From the NCBI GenBank assembly GCA_018822365.1, contig JAHJKL010000085.1, positions 1 to 36,822 on the forward strand: a stretch of 36,822 bases of DNA, written 5' to 3'. This DNA comes from Candidatus Margulisiibacteriota bacterium (GTDB lineage Bacteria > Margulisbacteria > WOR-1 > O2-12-FULL-45-9 > XYB2-FULL-48-7). The notes under the pieces were generated by a model, which did not search any database, had not been told where the DNA came from, and saw only the letters and a list, made by a program, of their open reading frames with translations. Below, piece by piece: positions 15,628-23,981 of the stretch. Positions within the stretch are counted from its first letter, which is position 1. Each line of letters opens with the position of its first letter. The position numbers and the translations under genes were made by a program.

Positions 15628-16920
15628 TTAAAAGACTGTTTTCAACCCTAATTGCGCGATCGAAGACGCAATCACCCCTCCGGCCAATCGATATTTCAAT
15701 TCCAGCATGGAATATGCCGATAATTTATTCCCCAGGGTCAATTCCGCTATCTGATTGGATCCGGGGCCGACCTGGTCTCCGGCTAATAATAGATAATAAT
15801 TGTTGAATTCATGCCAATAGCGGAAACCAAGCTCATACGCCCCGTCGCTTAAGGGGTGGCTGAAAGTATCGTAGATCGGATAATAGCCTTCTCCCCGATG
15901 CAGGCCGCCGATCTTTTGTCCGATCAGGGTCAGTTTGTTCCAGAGAGACAATTCTCCTTTGAAATACAAACCTTGATCAAAATCGGTCAGACGGCCAGCT
16001 CCGATAAGCAGTTCATAGCGCAGGTTGGCGGTCGGCGCGGCTCTAACGGTCAGGTCAAAATGAGCGGCTTTCCGCTCGCCGTTAACGAACAACCTGGGAT
16101 TAATCCCCACCTTAAATCCGCGAAAGTTTTGCAAAAGCGGAAAAGAGAGCTCTTCTTCTGAGACCAGACCGGTCGGATCACTGCTCCTTGCCAGATATTC
16201 CACCCCAAAAGCGGTATTGCGGTAGCTGGTCGCGAGTTTAACCCCTCTTTTCAACCGTCGATAAACTGTTCCATTTTCTGATGGAAAAAGGGGATCACTT
16301 AAATGGACAACATCCCCCGGCCCGGAACTAACGGTCAAGGTCGACCCGTTGAATTTTATCCACCCTTCAACGGCCAGCAGCTCCCTCACCAGATCGCGCT
16401 GGGCATTGTTGAACCCGCTATCCATCGAATCAAAGCCGATCTTCAGTCCGGAACTTTCATCAAACTTCTGGTCCAGGTCCAAAGCCAGGCGGTAGCTGAA
16501 CTGGCTATTGGAGGCTCCCCCAACCTGCCCCGATCTGACCTCACCGTCCATCATCCCTCTAAAAGAAAAGAGGTTTTCTTTTTTGGGAATTTTCAGCAAA
16601 TTCACCTCGGCGCGGAGCTCGGCCAAAAGCTTTTCATGTTCGGCCTGGAGCTTGTCTTCGGCGGTCTCGAATTTGGTTAAAAAGGCCGCCCCCTCGTAGC
16701 GCGAAAGCGGTTTATGCCCCTGATAAGTATCGTCGGGAAATCCTTTGGTCACTCCAAGCTCAAGCAGCCGGGCAACCGCGCCATAAGCATAGTGCCCATA
16801 AGGGACATCTTTTAGCCGATAAACATCACCGTCGTCAGAAAAAGCAAAAACAGAAGGGACGGGCAACAACAAGAACGGGGAGAGCATCAGAAAAATAATT
16901 GTCAGTTTTTTTATCATCAC
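15628..16920 (-). CDS. SLH-domain outer-membrane porin-like protein (OmpM type), copy 1
   Basis: 430 residues with a signal peptide (about 1-26, ending SVFA). One SLH domain follows (about 36-90: VPYGHYAYGAVARLLELGVT, GFPDDTYQGHKPLSRYEGAA), then a coiled coil (ETAEDKLQAEHEKLLAELRA) and a barrel domain with many alternating strands ending in ...GLKTVF. The architecture matches the gene at 14142-15518, indicating an old tandem duplication. Its ATG ATG start overlaps the TGA of the upstream glycosyltransferase, so the two are translationally coupled. This puts a cell-envelope glycolipid enzyme and an outer-membrane tether in one transcript. No Shine-Dalgarno is obvious. Confidence 0.84.
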   Translation of the reverse strand: MMIKKLTIIFLMLSPFLLLPVPSVFAFSDDGDVYRLKDVPYGHYAYGAVARLLELGVTKGFPDDTYQGHKPLSRYEGAAFLTKFETAEDKLQAEHEKLLAELRAEVNLLKIPKKENLFSFRGMMDGEVRSGQVGGASNSQFSYRLALDLDQKFDESSGLKIGFDSMDSGFNNAQRDLVRELLAVEGWIKFNGSTLTVSSGPGDVVHLSDPLFPSENGTVYRRLKRGVKLATSYRNTAFGVEYLARSSDPTGLVSEEELSFPLLQNFRGFKVGINPRLFVNGERKAAHFDLTVRAAPTANLRYELLIGAGRLTDFDQGLYFKGELSLWNKLTLIGQKIGGLHRGEGYYPIYDTFSHPLSDGAYELGFRYWHEFNNYYLLLAGDQVGPGSNQIAELTLGNKLSAYSMLELKYRLAGGVIASSIAQLGLKTVF

Positions 16921-18014
16921 AAATATTTAAATATCTCTTTCGCGATCCCCAGCGCCGCATCAGGTTTGCTGACCCGTTTAATGTTTTTTTTCATTGCCTC
17001 ATATTCGCCGTTGGTCCTGATCCGATTGACCAGATCAACCACTTTTTTGGGGTCCTTGCTGACTTTGCCAACCTTTTCCTTGACGACATAATCAACATTC
17101 CCTTCTTCCTGCCCCGGCAGCCATGAAGTAATGATGATCGGCAGGTTTTTTGCCAGGGCTTCAGCGATCGTTCCCGGCCCTGCTTTGGTAATGATCAGGT
17201 CCGATCTTCCCATGACTTCAGGGACCTGGTCGGTAAAGCCAATCACCTCAAGCTCAAAGCTGAACCTGGCAGACTTTTTTTTCAGCTCTTCTTCCAGGCT
17301 TTTGTTGCGCCCGCAGATCGCGATCAGCCGCCCGTTAAAGCGGGCCCGGTCAAATTCTTTGATGATCTCCCCCATTTTGCCGGCACCTTCGCCCCCCCCC
17401 ATTAATAAAATGGTAAACTTGTCCTCTTTGGTTCGTTTATTCTTCTGGGCCAGGAGAAATTTTGGGTCTATCGGCATGCCGATCACTTTAACTTTGTTCT
17501 CCGGCATGCCGTAGGTAATGGCATTCCGGCGCGCCTCTTTTGTCCCGACTATCACCAGATCGGTCTCCGGCTTGATCCAGGCCCGATGCAAAGTGACCGG
17601 ATCGGTAATGACCACAACGAACGGGATCTTCAGCCCGCTCGCCCGGATCGCCTGAACGGTCAAATGATTGACCATGGGATGGACCGAAACGATCAGCTCC
17701 GGCCGGCGGACCACGATCAGCTTGGTCAGTTCTTTTAGAATGAAAGGCCGCGAGATCTTTTCCAGCTGGGCCAGCTTTTTCTGGTCGTCAAGCCAGTAAT
17801 ACAGCATCCCCCAAAGTTCCGGAGAATATTTAATGACCGGGGCATAGAGCCTGGCAAAAACATTGAGGAAGCCCGAGCACTGGGCAAACGCGTCGACCAT
17901 TTCCTGGTTAAAACGGCCCGGCTTCAGCTGCTCAACCGCTTTGATTATGGCGTTGACGGCGGAACGGTGGCCTCCGCCGGTATCGGAAAAAAGATAGAGG
18001 ACCTTCTTTTTCAT
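16917..18014 (-). CDS. Diacylglycerol glycosyltransferase-like protein (MGDG synthase/UgtP family, MurG-like fold)
   Basis: GT28-type enzyme of about 365 residues. It starts KKKVLYLFSDTGGGHRSA, where the GGGHR loop is the hallmark of MGDG synthases and processive diacylglycerol glucosyltransferases. It continues with SVHPMVNHL, VVVITDPVTLHRAWI, the hinge LLMGGGEGAGKM and the nucleotide-sugar site DLIITKAGPGTIAEALA. It probably adds a hexose to diacylglycerol at the inner membrane. A frame open to 18116 would overlap the divergent promoter; the extended -10 at 18025-18033 means ATG 18014 must be the start. That ATG is 11 nt from the -10 box and has no ribosome site, so the message is probably leaderless. 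Confidence 0.83.
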   Translation of the reverse strand: MKKKVLYLFSDTGGGHRSAVNAIIKAVEQLKPGRFNQEMVDAFAQCSGFLNVFARLYAPVIKYSPELWGMLYYWLDDQKKLAQLEKISRPFILKELTKLIVVRRPELIVSVHPMVNHLTVQAIRASGLKIPFVVVITDPVTLHRAWIKPETDLVIVGTKEARRNAITYGMPENKVKVIGMPIDPKFLLAQKNKRTKEDKFTILLMGGGEGAGKMGEIIKEFDRARFNGRLIAICGRNKSLEEELKKKSARFSFELEVIGFTDQVPEVMGRSDLIITKAGPGTIAEALAKNLPIIITSWLPGQEEGNVDYVVKEKVGKVSKDPKKVVDLVNRIRTNGEYEAMKKNIKRVSKPDAALGIAKEIFKYL

Positions 18015-18024
18015 GATCGGTCGC

Positions 18025-18033
18025 ATTATAACA
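18025..18033 (-). promoter_or_regulatory. Extended -10 promoter (TGTTATAAT) for the glycosyltransferase operon
   Basis: TATATGTTATAAT on the minus strand, ending 10 nt before the ATG at 18014. Motif and spacing are identical to those before the receiver gene at 9250. It lies in the divergent gap to the histidine kinase at 18090, where a weaker plus-strand TAAAAT at 18066-18071 may serve the kinase. Confidence 0.62.
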
Positions 18034-18089
18034 TATAGCGACTTGTAATAATATCGCGGCCAATGTAAAATTCTTGCAAGCTCATAAAC

Positions 18090-19601
18090 ATGAAAATTAA
18101 AATTGAAAAGCTTCAAGCTTATATCGCCATTAAATGGGGATTGGTCCTGATCTCTTCTCCGGCGTTAATCTTCGGCTTATTGATCGGGGGAGTGTCGGCC
18201 GCAGAGTTCTTGTTCCTTTCCTTGCTGCTTATTTTAAGTTCCGCGATAAACTTCTACCTGTTTTATTTGGAGCGGAAGACCGACTTCTCCAGAAAAAGAT
18301 TGTACGCGCCTGTGTTCTTTGATATTTTTCTGATCATTCTCGCGATCAATTACAGCGGGGGGATCGAAAGCGGCTGGCTCTATCTTCCGGCGGTCTTTAT
18401 TTTGGTCGTCAGCATGATCTTTCCTCTTTATCAAAGCCTCGCTTACACTGCCTTTGCCTACCTGCTCTTGGTCGCCCTTTTTCTGGCGCAATATTTCAAT
18501 GTTATGCCGCATCATGCGATGATCTCAGGCCTGCAGCTCCCCTGGCGCGCCCAAGGCTTTTTTGTCGACCGGTTGTCCAGTTATTTCGCTCTTTATTTTT
18601 TAACCGCTTTAGCCGGCAGCCTGCTGAACCGGCAGATCGAGAAAGGACTGCAGCAGGCAACCCTCTCCCAGACAGAATCGGAAAACTCCAGGCGGGCGCT
18701 GATGAACATCGCCAGCGACCTGAAAAGCGCCCAACAAGATCTGGAGTCCAGGGTTAAAGAACGGACCGCTTCGCTGGAAAAAATAAAAGCCGAGCTGGAA
18801 CTCAAGGTCAGAGCCAGGACAGCCGACCTGGAAAACAGCCGAAAAGCGATCCTGCACATGATGAAAGACCTGAAAGAAGACATCAAAAAACTGCGAGAAG
18901 TCGACCAGATCAAAACCGAGTTCCTCTCCATGATCTCCCACGAACTGCGGACCCCCCTCACCCTGATCAAAGGATACGTCTCGCTCCTTCTGGCAGGAAA
19001 GATCGGGCCCCTTTCGTCCGAACAGATGAAAACGGTCAATATTGTCGCCCGACAAGGGGAGCACCTGCAGACCATGATCGAAAGCATCCTCGATATTTCA
19101 CGGCTTGAGATCGGCAAACCGATCCCTTTAATCAAGGCCCCGATGTCAATCAAGCTTACTCTGGAAAGAACGATCGAAGCGATAAAACTGCAGGCCGACG
19201 AAAAGAAGATCGAGCTGGCAGCGGATATCTCCGGTTTTCTCCCCACGATCATCGGCGATGAGACCAAGATCAAACGGCTCTTTATTAACATCCTGGGGAA
19301 CGCACTGAAGTTCACCCCCGAAGGTGGAAAGATCACAGTAAACGCCTTTGTTGATGATTCCCAGGTGAAGGTAGAAGTGATCGACAACGGGATCGGCATC
19401 AGCCAGGAAAACTTGGGGAAATTATTTGAAAAGTTCTTTCAGGCGGACAGCTCAATTACCCGAACAGCCGGCGGAATGGGAATGGGACTGGCGATCGCCA
19501 AGGAACTGGTCGAACTGCACGGCGGTAAAATTAAAGCTGAATCGGCCGGGCCCGGAAAGGGAAGCAAATTTACCTTTTCCCTGCCGATCAATTCTTTATA
19601 G
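18090..19601 (+). CDS. Membrane sensor histidine kinase
   Basis: 503 residues. About six membrane helices (14-180) with no large outer domain form the sensor. A coiled coil (about 190-270) with two repeated RVKERTASLE / KVRARTADLE blocks leads to the HisKA domain (FLSMISHELRTPLTLIKGY, phospho-His 284). The HATPase domain follows, with N box GNALKFTPEGG, G1 VIDNGIGIS, F box EKFFQAD and G2 GMGMGLAIAK. The receiver it phosphorylates is not adjacent. It is the first of three plus-strand genes with 10-nt and 9-nt gaps (kinase, KAS III, kinase). No ribosome site is clear before ATG 18090. Confidence 0.92.
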   Translation: MKIKIEKLQAYIAIKWGLVLISSPALIFGLLIGGVSAAEFLFLSLLLILSSAINFYLFYLERKTDFSRKRLYAPVFFDIFLIILAINYSGGIESGWLYLPAVFILVVSMIFPLYQSLAYTAFAYLLLVALFLAQYFNVMPHHAMISGLQLPWRAQGFFVDRLSSYFALYFLTALAGSLLNRQIEKGLQQATLSQTESENSRRALMNIASDLKSAQQDLESRVKERTASLEKIKAELELKVRARTADLENSRKAILHMMKDLKEDIKKLREVDQIKTEFLSMISHELRTPLTLIKGYVSLLLAGKIGPLSSEQMKTVNIVARQGEHLQTMIESILDISRLEIGKPIPLIKAPMSIKLTLERTIEAIKLQADEKKIELAADISGFLPTIIGDETKIKRLFINILGNALKFTPEGGKITVNAFVDDSQVKVEVIDNGIGISQENLGKLFEKFFQADSSITRTAGGMGMGLAIAKELVELHGGKIKAESAGPGKGSKFTFSLPINSL

Positions 19602-19611
19602 GAAGGGAAAC

Positions 19612-20604
19612 ATGACATCCACGATCCTGCCGGTTGAGGTCCTTGGAACAGGTTATTATGTTCCACCCAATATCGTCACCAATCATGATTACGAGTTGAA
19701 GTACGGCGTCTCCCCGGAATGGATCAAACAGGTGACCGGGGTTGAAAAAAGGCATATCGCCACCCCCGACCTGGCCTGCTCCGACCTGGCCCGCCCGGCG
19801 GCCGAGCTCGCCCTCAAGAATGCCGGGCTGGGCCCCGAAGAGATCGACCTGATCATCCTGACCTCAATGGGACCGGACTTTGCCTCTCCCCCGACATCCG
19901 CCATTGTCCAGGGGCAGATTGGCGCGATCAACGCCGGCGCGTTCGACCTTGACTGCGCCTGCCTCGGTTTCCCCTGGGCCTTTTTTGTCGCCGCCAACCT
20001 GATCAATTCAGGCGGGTTCAACAAGATCATGCTTATCAGCTCCGAGCTCGGCTCGCGCTGTTCCAATTATAACGACCCCAACAGTTTTGTTCTGCTGGGT
20101 GACGGGGCCGGGGCGGCGATCATCGGGAAAAGTCGCGGCCAGGGTAAAGGAATTCTCTCCCATTATTTTAAAACTGACGGCAAACAGGCCGACGTCGCTT
20201 CGATCAGGGCCTGGGGATCGCGTCATTCACGCCTGACCCCGGAAGAGATAGACAACTTTGCCTTCAACATGCAAGGAAAAAAGATCTATAAATTCGCGAC
20301 CGCGGCCCTGCCGGAAGTCATCGATAAGCTTGTCGGACTGGCCAAGATCGCCAAGTCCGAACTTTCCCTGGTGATCCCCCACCAGGCCAACCGCCGTATT
20401 ATAGAAGCGGCCAGAAAAAGAAGCGGCTTGCCCGAGGAATCTTTTTTCATTAATATTCAGGATTTTGGCAACACCGGATCGGCGACCATTGCCATTGCCT
20501 TTGCTCAAGCAGCGGAACAGCAGCGGCTCATCCCCGGCAAGAAAATTATCCTGGCCGGCTTTGGCGCCGGACTTTCCTGGGGAGGGATCCTTGTTCAAAC
20601 TTAA
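19612..20604 (+). CDS. 3-oxoacyl-ACP synthase III-like condensing enzyme (FabH/thiolase fold)
   Basis: 330 residues with the complete KAS III triad: Cys in DLDCACLGF, His in VIPHQAN and Asn in FGNTGSA. The start is LPVEVLGTGYYVPPNIVTN and the C-terminal LAGFGAGLSWGG is typical. KAS III enzymes load an acyl-CoA and extend it with malonyl-ACP; relatives make signalling lipids, alkylquinolones or secondary metabolites. ATG 19612 follows a GGAAGGG ribosome site. A longer frame back to 19426 lies inside the kinase gene and is not used. It lies between two sensor kinases with no other fatty-acid genes nearby, so a role other than housekeeping FabH is likely but unproven. Confidence 0.88.
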   Translation: MTSTILPVEVLGTGYYVPPNIVTNHDYELKYGVSPEWIKQVTGVEKRHIATPDLACSDLARPAAELALKNAGLGPEEIDLIILTSMGPDFASPPTSAIVQGQIGAINAGAFDLDCACLGFPWAFFVAANLINSGGFNKIMLISSELGSRCSNYNDPNSFVLLGDGAGAAIIGKSRGQGKGILSHYFKTDGKQADVASIRAWGSRHSRLTPEEIDNFAFNMQGKKIYKFATAALPEVIDKLVGLAKIAKSELSLVIPHQANRRIIEAARKRSGLPEESFFINIQDFGNTGSATIAIAFAQAAEQQRLIPGKKIILAGFGAGLSWGGILVQT

Positions 20605-20613
20605 GGAGAAACA

Positions 20614-23067
20614 ATGGGACATTATTTGACCACCTTTTTTTCCGGACTGATAACCCTCTCCCTGGGAATATTTGTCTTTTATTTTTCCACCAATAAAGAC
20701 ATCAAGCCCAAGTTCCTTGTTTTCTGCTTAGCGATCGCCGGCTGGAATTTTGCCGGCAGCATCATGGAATTCCAGGTTCATCGTCACATCGTTCCTTTTC
20801 TCGCCTCAAGAATAAGCATCGCTTTCGCTTCTCTGGTTTTTCCCGCCTTCCTGGACTTTGTCTTTTCCTTTCCCAAAAAAGATGACGATCAGAAAAAAAC
20901 TTATTTTATTTATCTTTTTTATCTTTTAGGGGTTATTTCCGCCGTCATCTCCTTAACTTCTGGTTATGTTCAACAGTTCATCTTTGACCAAGGAGGAGGG
21001 GTCCTGCGGGTCTTCCGGCCCAGCTTCTTATATTTTGTCCTATTTGCCATTGCCAGCCTTTTATACGGCTTATATCTGCTGGTCAAAAAATACCTGGCGG
21101 TTAGAAGCCGGGCTGACCGCTCGCGCCTGAATTATCTGATACTGGGGATCGCTTCGGGTTTTTCTTTTGCCGTTATTTTCAGCATCATTCTGCCGACCAT
21201 AAAGATAAACCGCTTCTTTTATTTAGGGGAGCTTGGCCCGCTCGCTTTTGTCGGCCTCACCACTTACGGCATCTTAAAGTACCGTTTGATGAACATTGTA
21301 CTGGTGCTCAAAAAAACTACCGCTTATTCCCTGATCACCACCGGGATAACCTTCATCTATTTAGCGCTCATCATCTCTTTTGAAATGCTGTTCCGGAGCA
21401 TTTATTCCGGACAGTATTCGATCTGGATGGCCCTGCCGGCAGCGCTGGTCATCGCTATCACTTTTATTCCGATGCGCAATTACTTTCAGGGGATAACCGA
21501 CCAGCTCTTTTTCCGCCAATCCATTGAATACCGCAAGATCCTCCGGGAAGTGACCCACGCCATCTCTTCGGTCACCGACCTTAAGGTCCTCTTTCGGCTC
21601 ATTGACCAGACGGTGGTCAGGGTAATGTGCATTAAAACCGTTTCGGTCCTGTTGCTGGAAGAAAAACAGGGCCATTATGTGGTAGAAAAGACCAACGGCT
21701 TGCCTAAAACGTTTGAAGGGGTCTCTTTGAAGAAAGACAACCCTCTTATTGTTTACCTGAACGAGATTAAAGAGCCTGTCCGGCTCGATGAATTACGGGA
21801 ACAATTCTATGACCAGCCAGGCAAAGAAGAAAGGGGAAAACTGGCGGAGATCATTAAAGAACTGGAAAATCTTTCCTCGGCGGTTGCGGTCCCCTCTTTC
21901 GTTAAAAACAGGCTGGTTGGCGTATTAACGCTGGGAGAAAAATTGTCCGAAGAACCGTACAACCAGGAAGATATTGAATTGATCTCAACCATGGCCTCGG
22001 AAGCCGGGATTGCCATCGAGAACGCCAAGCTCTACCGCGACATCGTCGAAACCAAGGATTATCTCAATTCAATCATCCAAAACAGCGACGACGCGATCTT
22101 CACCCTCGATCTGGACGGCACCGTCCTCACCTGGAATTCCGGAGCGGAAAAGATCTTCGGCCGCCCTCCGGTCTTCCTTAGCCAAAGCGAAACCCAGGAG
22201 TTTGTCGGCCGGATCAGCGCCGGAGAAGAAATCAAGGCGCTCGAGGTCGGAATCAACACCAGAGAGAGGGGCCGGGTCGATCTGCTATTGTCCTGCTCTC
22301 CCATCAAGGGGGCCGAGGAAAAAATGATCGGCGCCTCCCTGATCCTCAAAGATATCAGCGGGCTCAAAAAAGTCGACCAGACCAAGCGGGAATTTCTCTC
22401 TATCGTCAGCCACGAACTCCGCACCCCCCTCACCCCGATCAAAGGATATGTCTCCATCCTTCTCCAGGGGAATATCGGCCCGCTGGAACCACGCCAAAAA
22501 AACGCCCTAGAAACAGTCCTTAAGAACACCAATCACTTGCAGGATCTGATCGAATCGATCATCGACATCTCCCGCCTTGAGGCCGGCAAGCCCCTGGAAA
22601 CCGAGAAGGAACCTTTCTTTTTGGAAAAAATGATCAAAGAGAGCGTCGATAACGCCGCCCCTTCTTTCACCGCCAAGGGGATCGGCCTTTCTTTTGATCA
22701 TCACGACGGGGACATCGCGGTGATCGGCGACCGGAAGAAAATAACCCAGGTCATGGACAATCTCCTCGGCAATTCCTTGAAATTTACTCCGGCCGGAGGA
22801 GCGGTCAAAGTCACCATGAACCGAGAAGAAGGGGGCGTCAGGATTACCGTCTCTGATACCGGGATTGGACTGGACGGAAAAAATCTTTTTAAAATATTCG
22901 AGCGTTTCTTCCAGGTAGACAGCTCATATACCAGGGCGACCGGCGGGATCGGCATGGGACTGGCGATTGCTAAAGAGGTCGTGGAAGCGCACGGGGGACG
23001 AATCTGGGCGGAATCGGAAGGACCGGGACATGGATCGAAATTTATTTTTACCCTGCCGCTTAGTTAA
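20614..23067 (+). CDS. Membrane sensor histidine kinase with GAF and PAS domains
   Basis: 817 residues. About eight N-terminal helices (5-290) of the 7TM-sensor kinase type, then a GAF domain (about 310-475, IELISTMASEAGIAIENAKL at its end). A PAS domain follows (about 483-590, SIIQNSDDAIFTLDLDGTVL, WNSGAEKIFG), then HisKA (FLSIVSHELRTPLTPIKGY, His 600) and HATPase (GNSLKFTPAGG, SDTGIGLD, GIGMGLAIAK). Its kinase half is very like that of the kinase at 18090, suggesting a duplication, while the sensor halves differ. An AAGGAG site precedes the ATG. The 3' end overlaps the convergent epimerase by 4 bases. Confidence 0.93.
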   Translation: MGHYLTTFFSGLITLSLGIFVFYFSTNKDIKPKFLVFCLAIAGWNFAGSIMEFQVHRHIVPFLASRISIAFASLVFPAFLDFVFSFPKKDDDQKKTYFIYLFYLLGVISAVISLTSGYVQQFIFDQGGGVLRVFRPSFLYFVLFAIASLLYGLYLLVKKYLAVRSRADRSRLNYLILGIASGFSFAVIFSIILPTIKINRFFYLGELGPLAFVGLTTYGILKYRLMNIVLVLKKTTAYSLITTGITFIYLALIISFEMLFRSIYSGQYSIWMALPAALVIAITFIPMRNYFQGITDQLFFRQSIEYRKILREVTHAISSVTDLKVLFRLIDQTVVRVMCIKTVSVLLLEEKQGHYVVEKTNGLPKTFEGVSLKKDNPLIVYLNEIKEPVRLDELREQFYDQPGKEERGKLAEIIKELENLSSAVAVPSFVKNRLVGVLTLGEKLSEEPYNQEDIELISTMASEAGIAIENAKLYRDIVETKDYLNSIIQNSDDAIFTLDLDGTVLTWNSGAEKIFGRPPVFLSQSETQEFVGRISAGEEIKALEVGINTRERGRVDLLLSCSPIKGAEEKMIGASLILKDISGLKKVDQTKREFLSIVSHELRTPLTPIKGYVSILLQGNIGPLEPRQKNALETVLKNTNHLQDLIESIIDISRLEAGKPLETEKEPFFLEKMIKESVDNAAPSFTAKGIGLSFDHHDGDIAVIGDRKKITQVMDNLLGNSLKFTPAGGAVKVTMNREEGGVRITVSDTGIGLDGKNLFKIFERFFQVDSSYTRATGGIGMGLAIAKEVVEAHGGRIWAESEGPGHGSKFIFTLPLS

Positions 23068-23981
23068 GCGTAATACCAGGCGACCGTTCGCTTCAACCCT
23101 TCTTTAATATCGCAGGCGGCTTGCCAGTTAAGTTCTTTTTTGGCCAGGCGGCAGTCAAGGACACTGCGAAAAAGCTCGCCCGCCCGCGGCGGGGCGTAAA
23201 CGGCCGCTTGATCAAATTTGAACTGCTCTTTTAGAATACCATAAAGCTGGTTGACCGATGTCCCTACCCCGGTCCCAATGTTAAATAACCGGTTATCCCC
23301 TTTTGTTAAAGCGATGAGATTGGCTCTGGCAACCTCTCCAACATAAATATAATCCCGTAATTGCTCACCGTCGCCATAGATCGTCGGGACTTCTTTCTTT
23401 TTTATTTTCCCGCAGAAAATAGCGATCACCCCGGCTTCTCCCAGCGGGTCCTGGCGCGGGCCATAGACATTGCCGTAACGGAGGACCGTATATTTTAAAC
23501 CATAAAGCTGTGAATAAGCGTGCAGATACATCTCAACCGAGCGCTTAGTGATCGCGTAAGGGGAGATCGGCTCCATGGGGTGGTCTTCCGCCGCCCCGTT
23601 TGGTTCTTTGACCTCGCCGTAAAGAGCTCCGCCGGTCGATGAAAAGATAATTTTTCCGACCTTAGCGTCCCGGGCGGCGTTAAGGAGGTTGAGCGTCCCA
23701 AGTTCGTTTATTTCAGCGTTAAAGATCGGGTCAGTGACCGATTTTCTGACATCGATCTGGGCCGCCAGATGGTTGATCAATTCCGGCTTGAAATCAGCAA
23801 TTATCCCGGAGAGGGCCTGGTCCCGCAGATCATTCTGAAAAAAAACCGCTTTGGGGTTGAGGTTCTCCTTCTTGCCGGTCGAAATATTATCCAGGACAGC
23901 AACTTCATGCCCAGCGTCTAGATAACAGTCGACTATGTTTGAGCCGATAAATCCGGCCCCTCCGGTAACCAGGATCCTCAT
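23064..23981 (-). CDS. NAD-dependent sugar-nucleotide epimerase (UDP-glucose 4-epimerase-like)
   Basis: 305-residue extended short-chain dehydrogenase. NAD site GGAGFIGS at the N-terminus, HLAAQIDVRKSV, catalytic Ser region IIFSSTGGALYG, active YAITK (Tyr-x-x-x-Lys), RYGNVYGPRQDP and the C-terminal sugar-binding part. Closest in pattern to GalE and related UDP-hexose 4-epimerases; other NDP-sugar epimerases cannot be ruled out. It is the last gene of the tight operon, its ATG overlapping the TGA of the GT4 gene. It probably supplies the activated sugar used by that glycosyltransferase. Confidence 0.9.
   Translation of the reverse strand: MRILVTGGAGFIGSNIVDCYLDAGHEVAVLDNISTGKKENLNPKAVFFQNDLRDQALSGIIADFKPELINHLAAQIDVRKSVTDPIFNAEINELGTLNLLNAARDAKVGKIIFSSTGGALYGEVKEPNGAAEDHPMEPISPYAITKRSVEMYLHAYSQLYGLKYTVLRYGNVYGPRQDPLGEAGVIAIFCGKIKKKEVPTIYGDGEQLRDYIYVGEVARANLIALTKGDNRLFNIGTGVGTSVNQLYGILKEQFKFDQAAVYAPPRAGELFRSVLDCRLAKKELNWQAACDIKEGLKRTVAWYYA

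Noticed and set aside
18015-18116. Longer start for the glycosyltransferase at 18116
   Set aside because: The extra codons cover the extended -10 box and overlap the divergent kinase gene; the family start is at KKKVLYLFSD.
18593-19399. 268-residue open frame on the minus strand within the kinase gene
   Set aside because: Opposite-strand shadow of conserved HisKA/HATPase coding sequence; Ser/Arg-rich, no ribosome site, and the plus-strand frame carries all the family motifs.
19426-19611. Longer N-terminus for the KAS III-like gene
   Set aside because: Lies within the kinase HATPase region in another frame and gives a peptide unlike any KAS III. ATG 19612 has a ribosome site and matches the family start.
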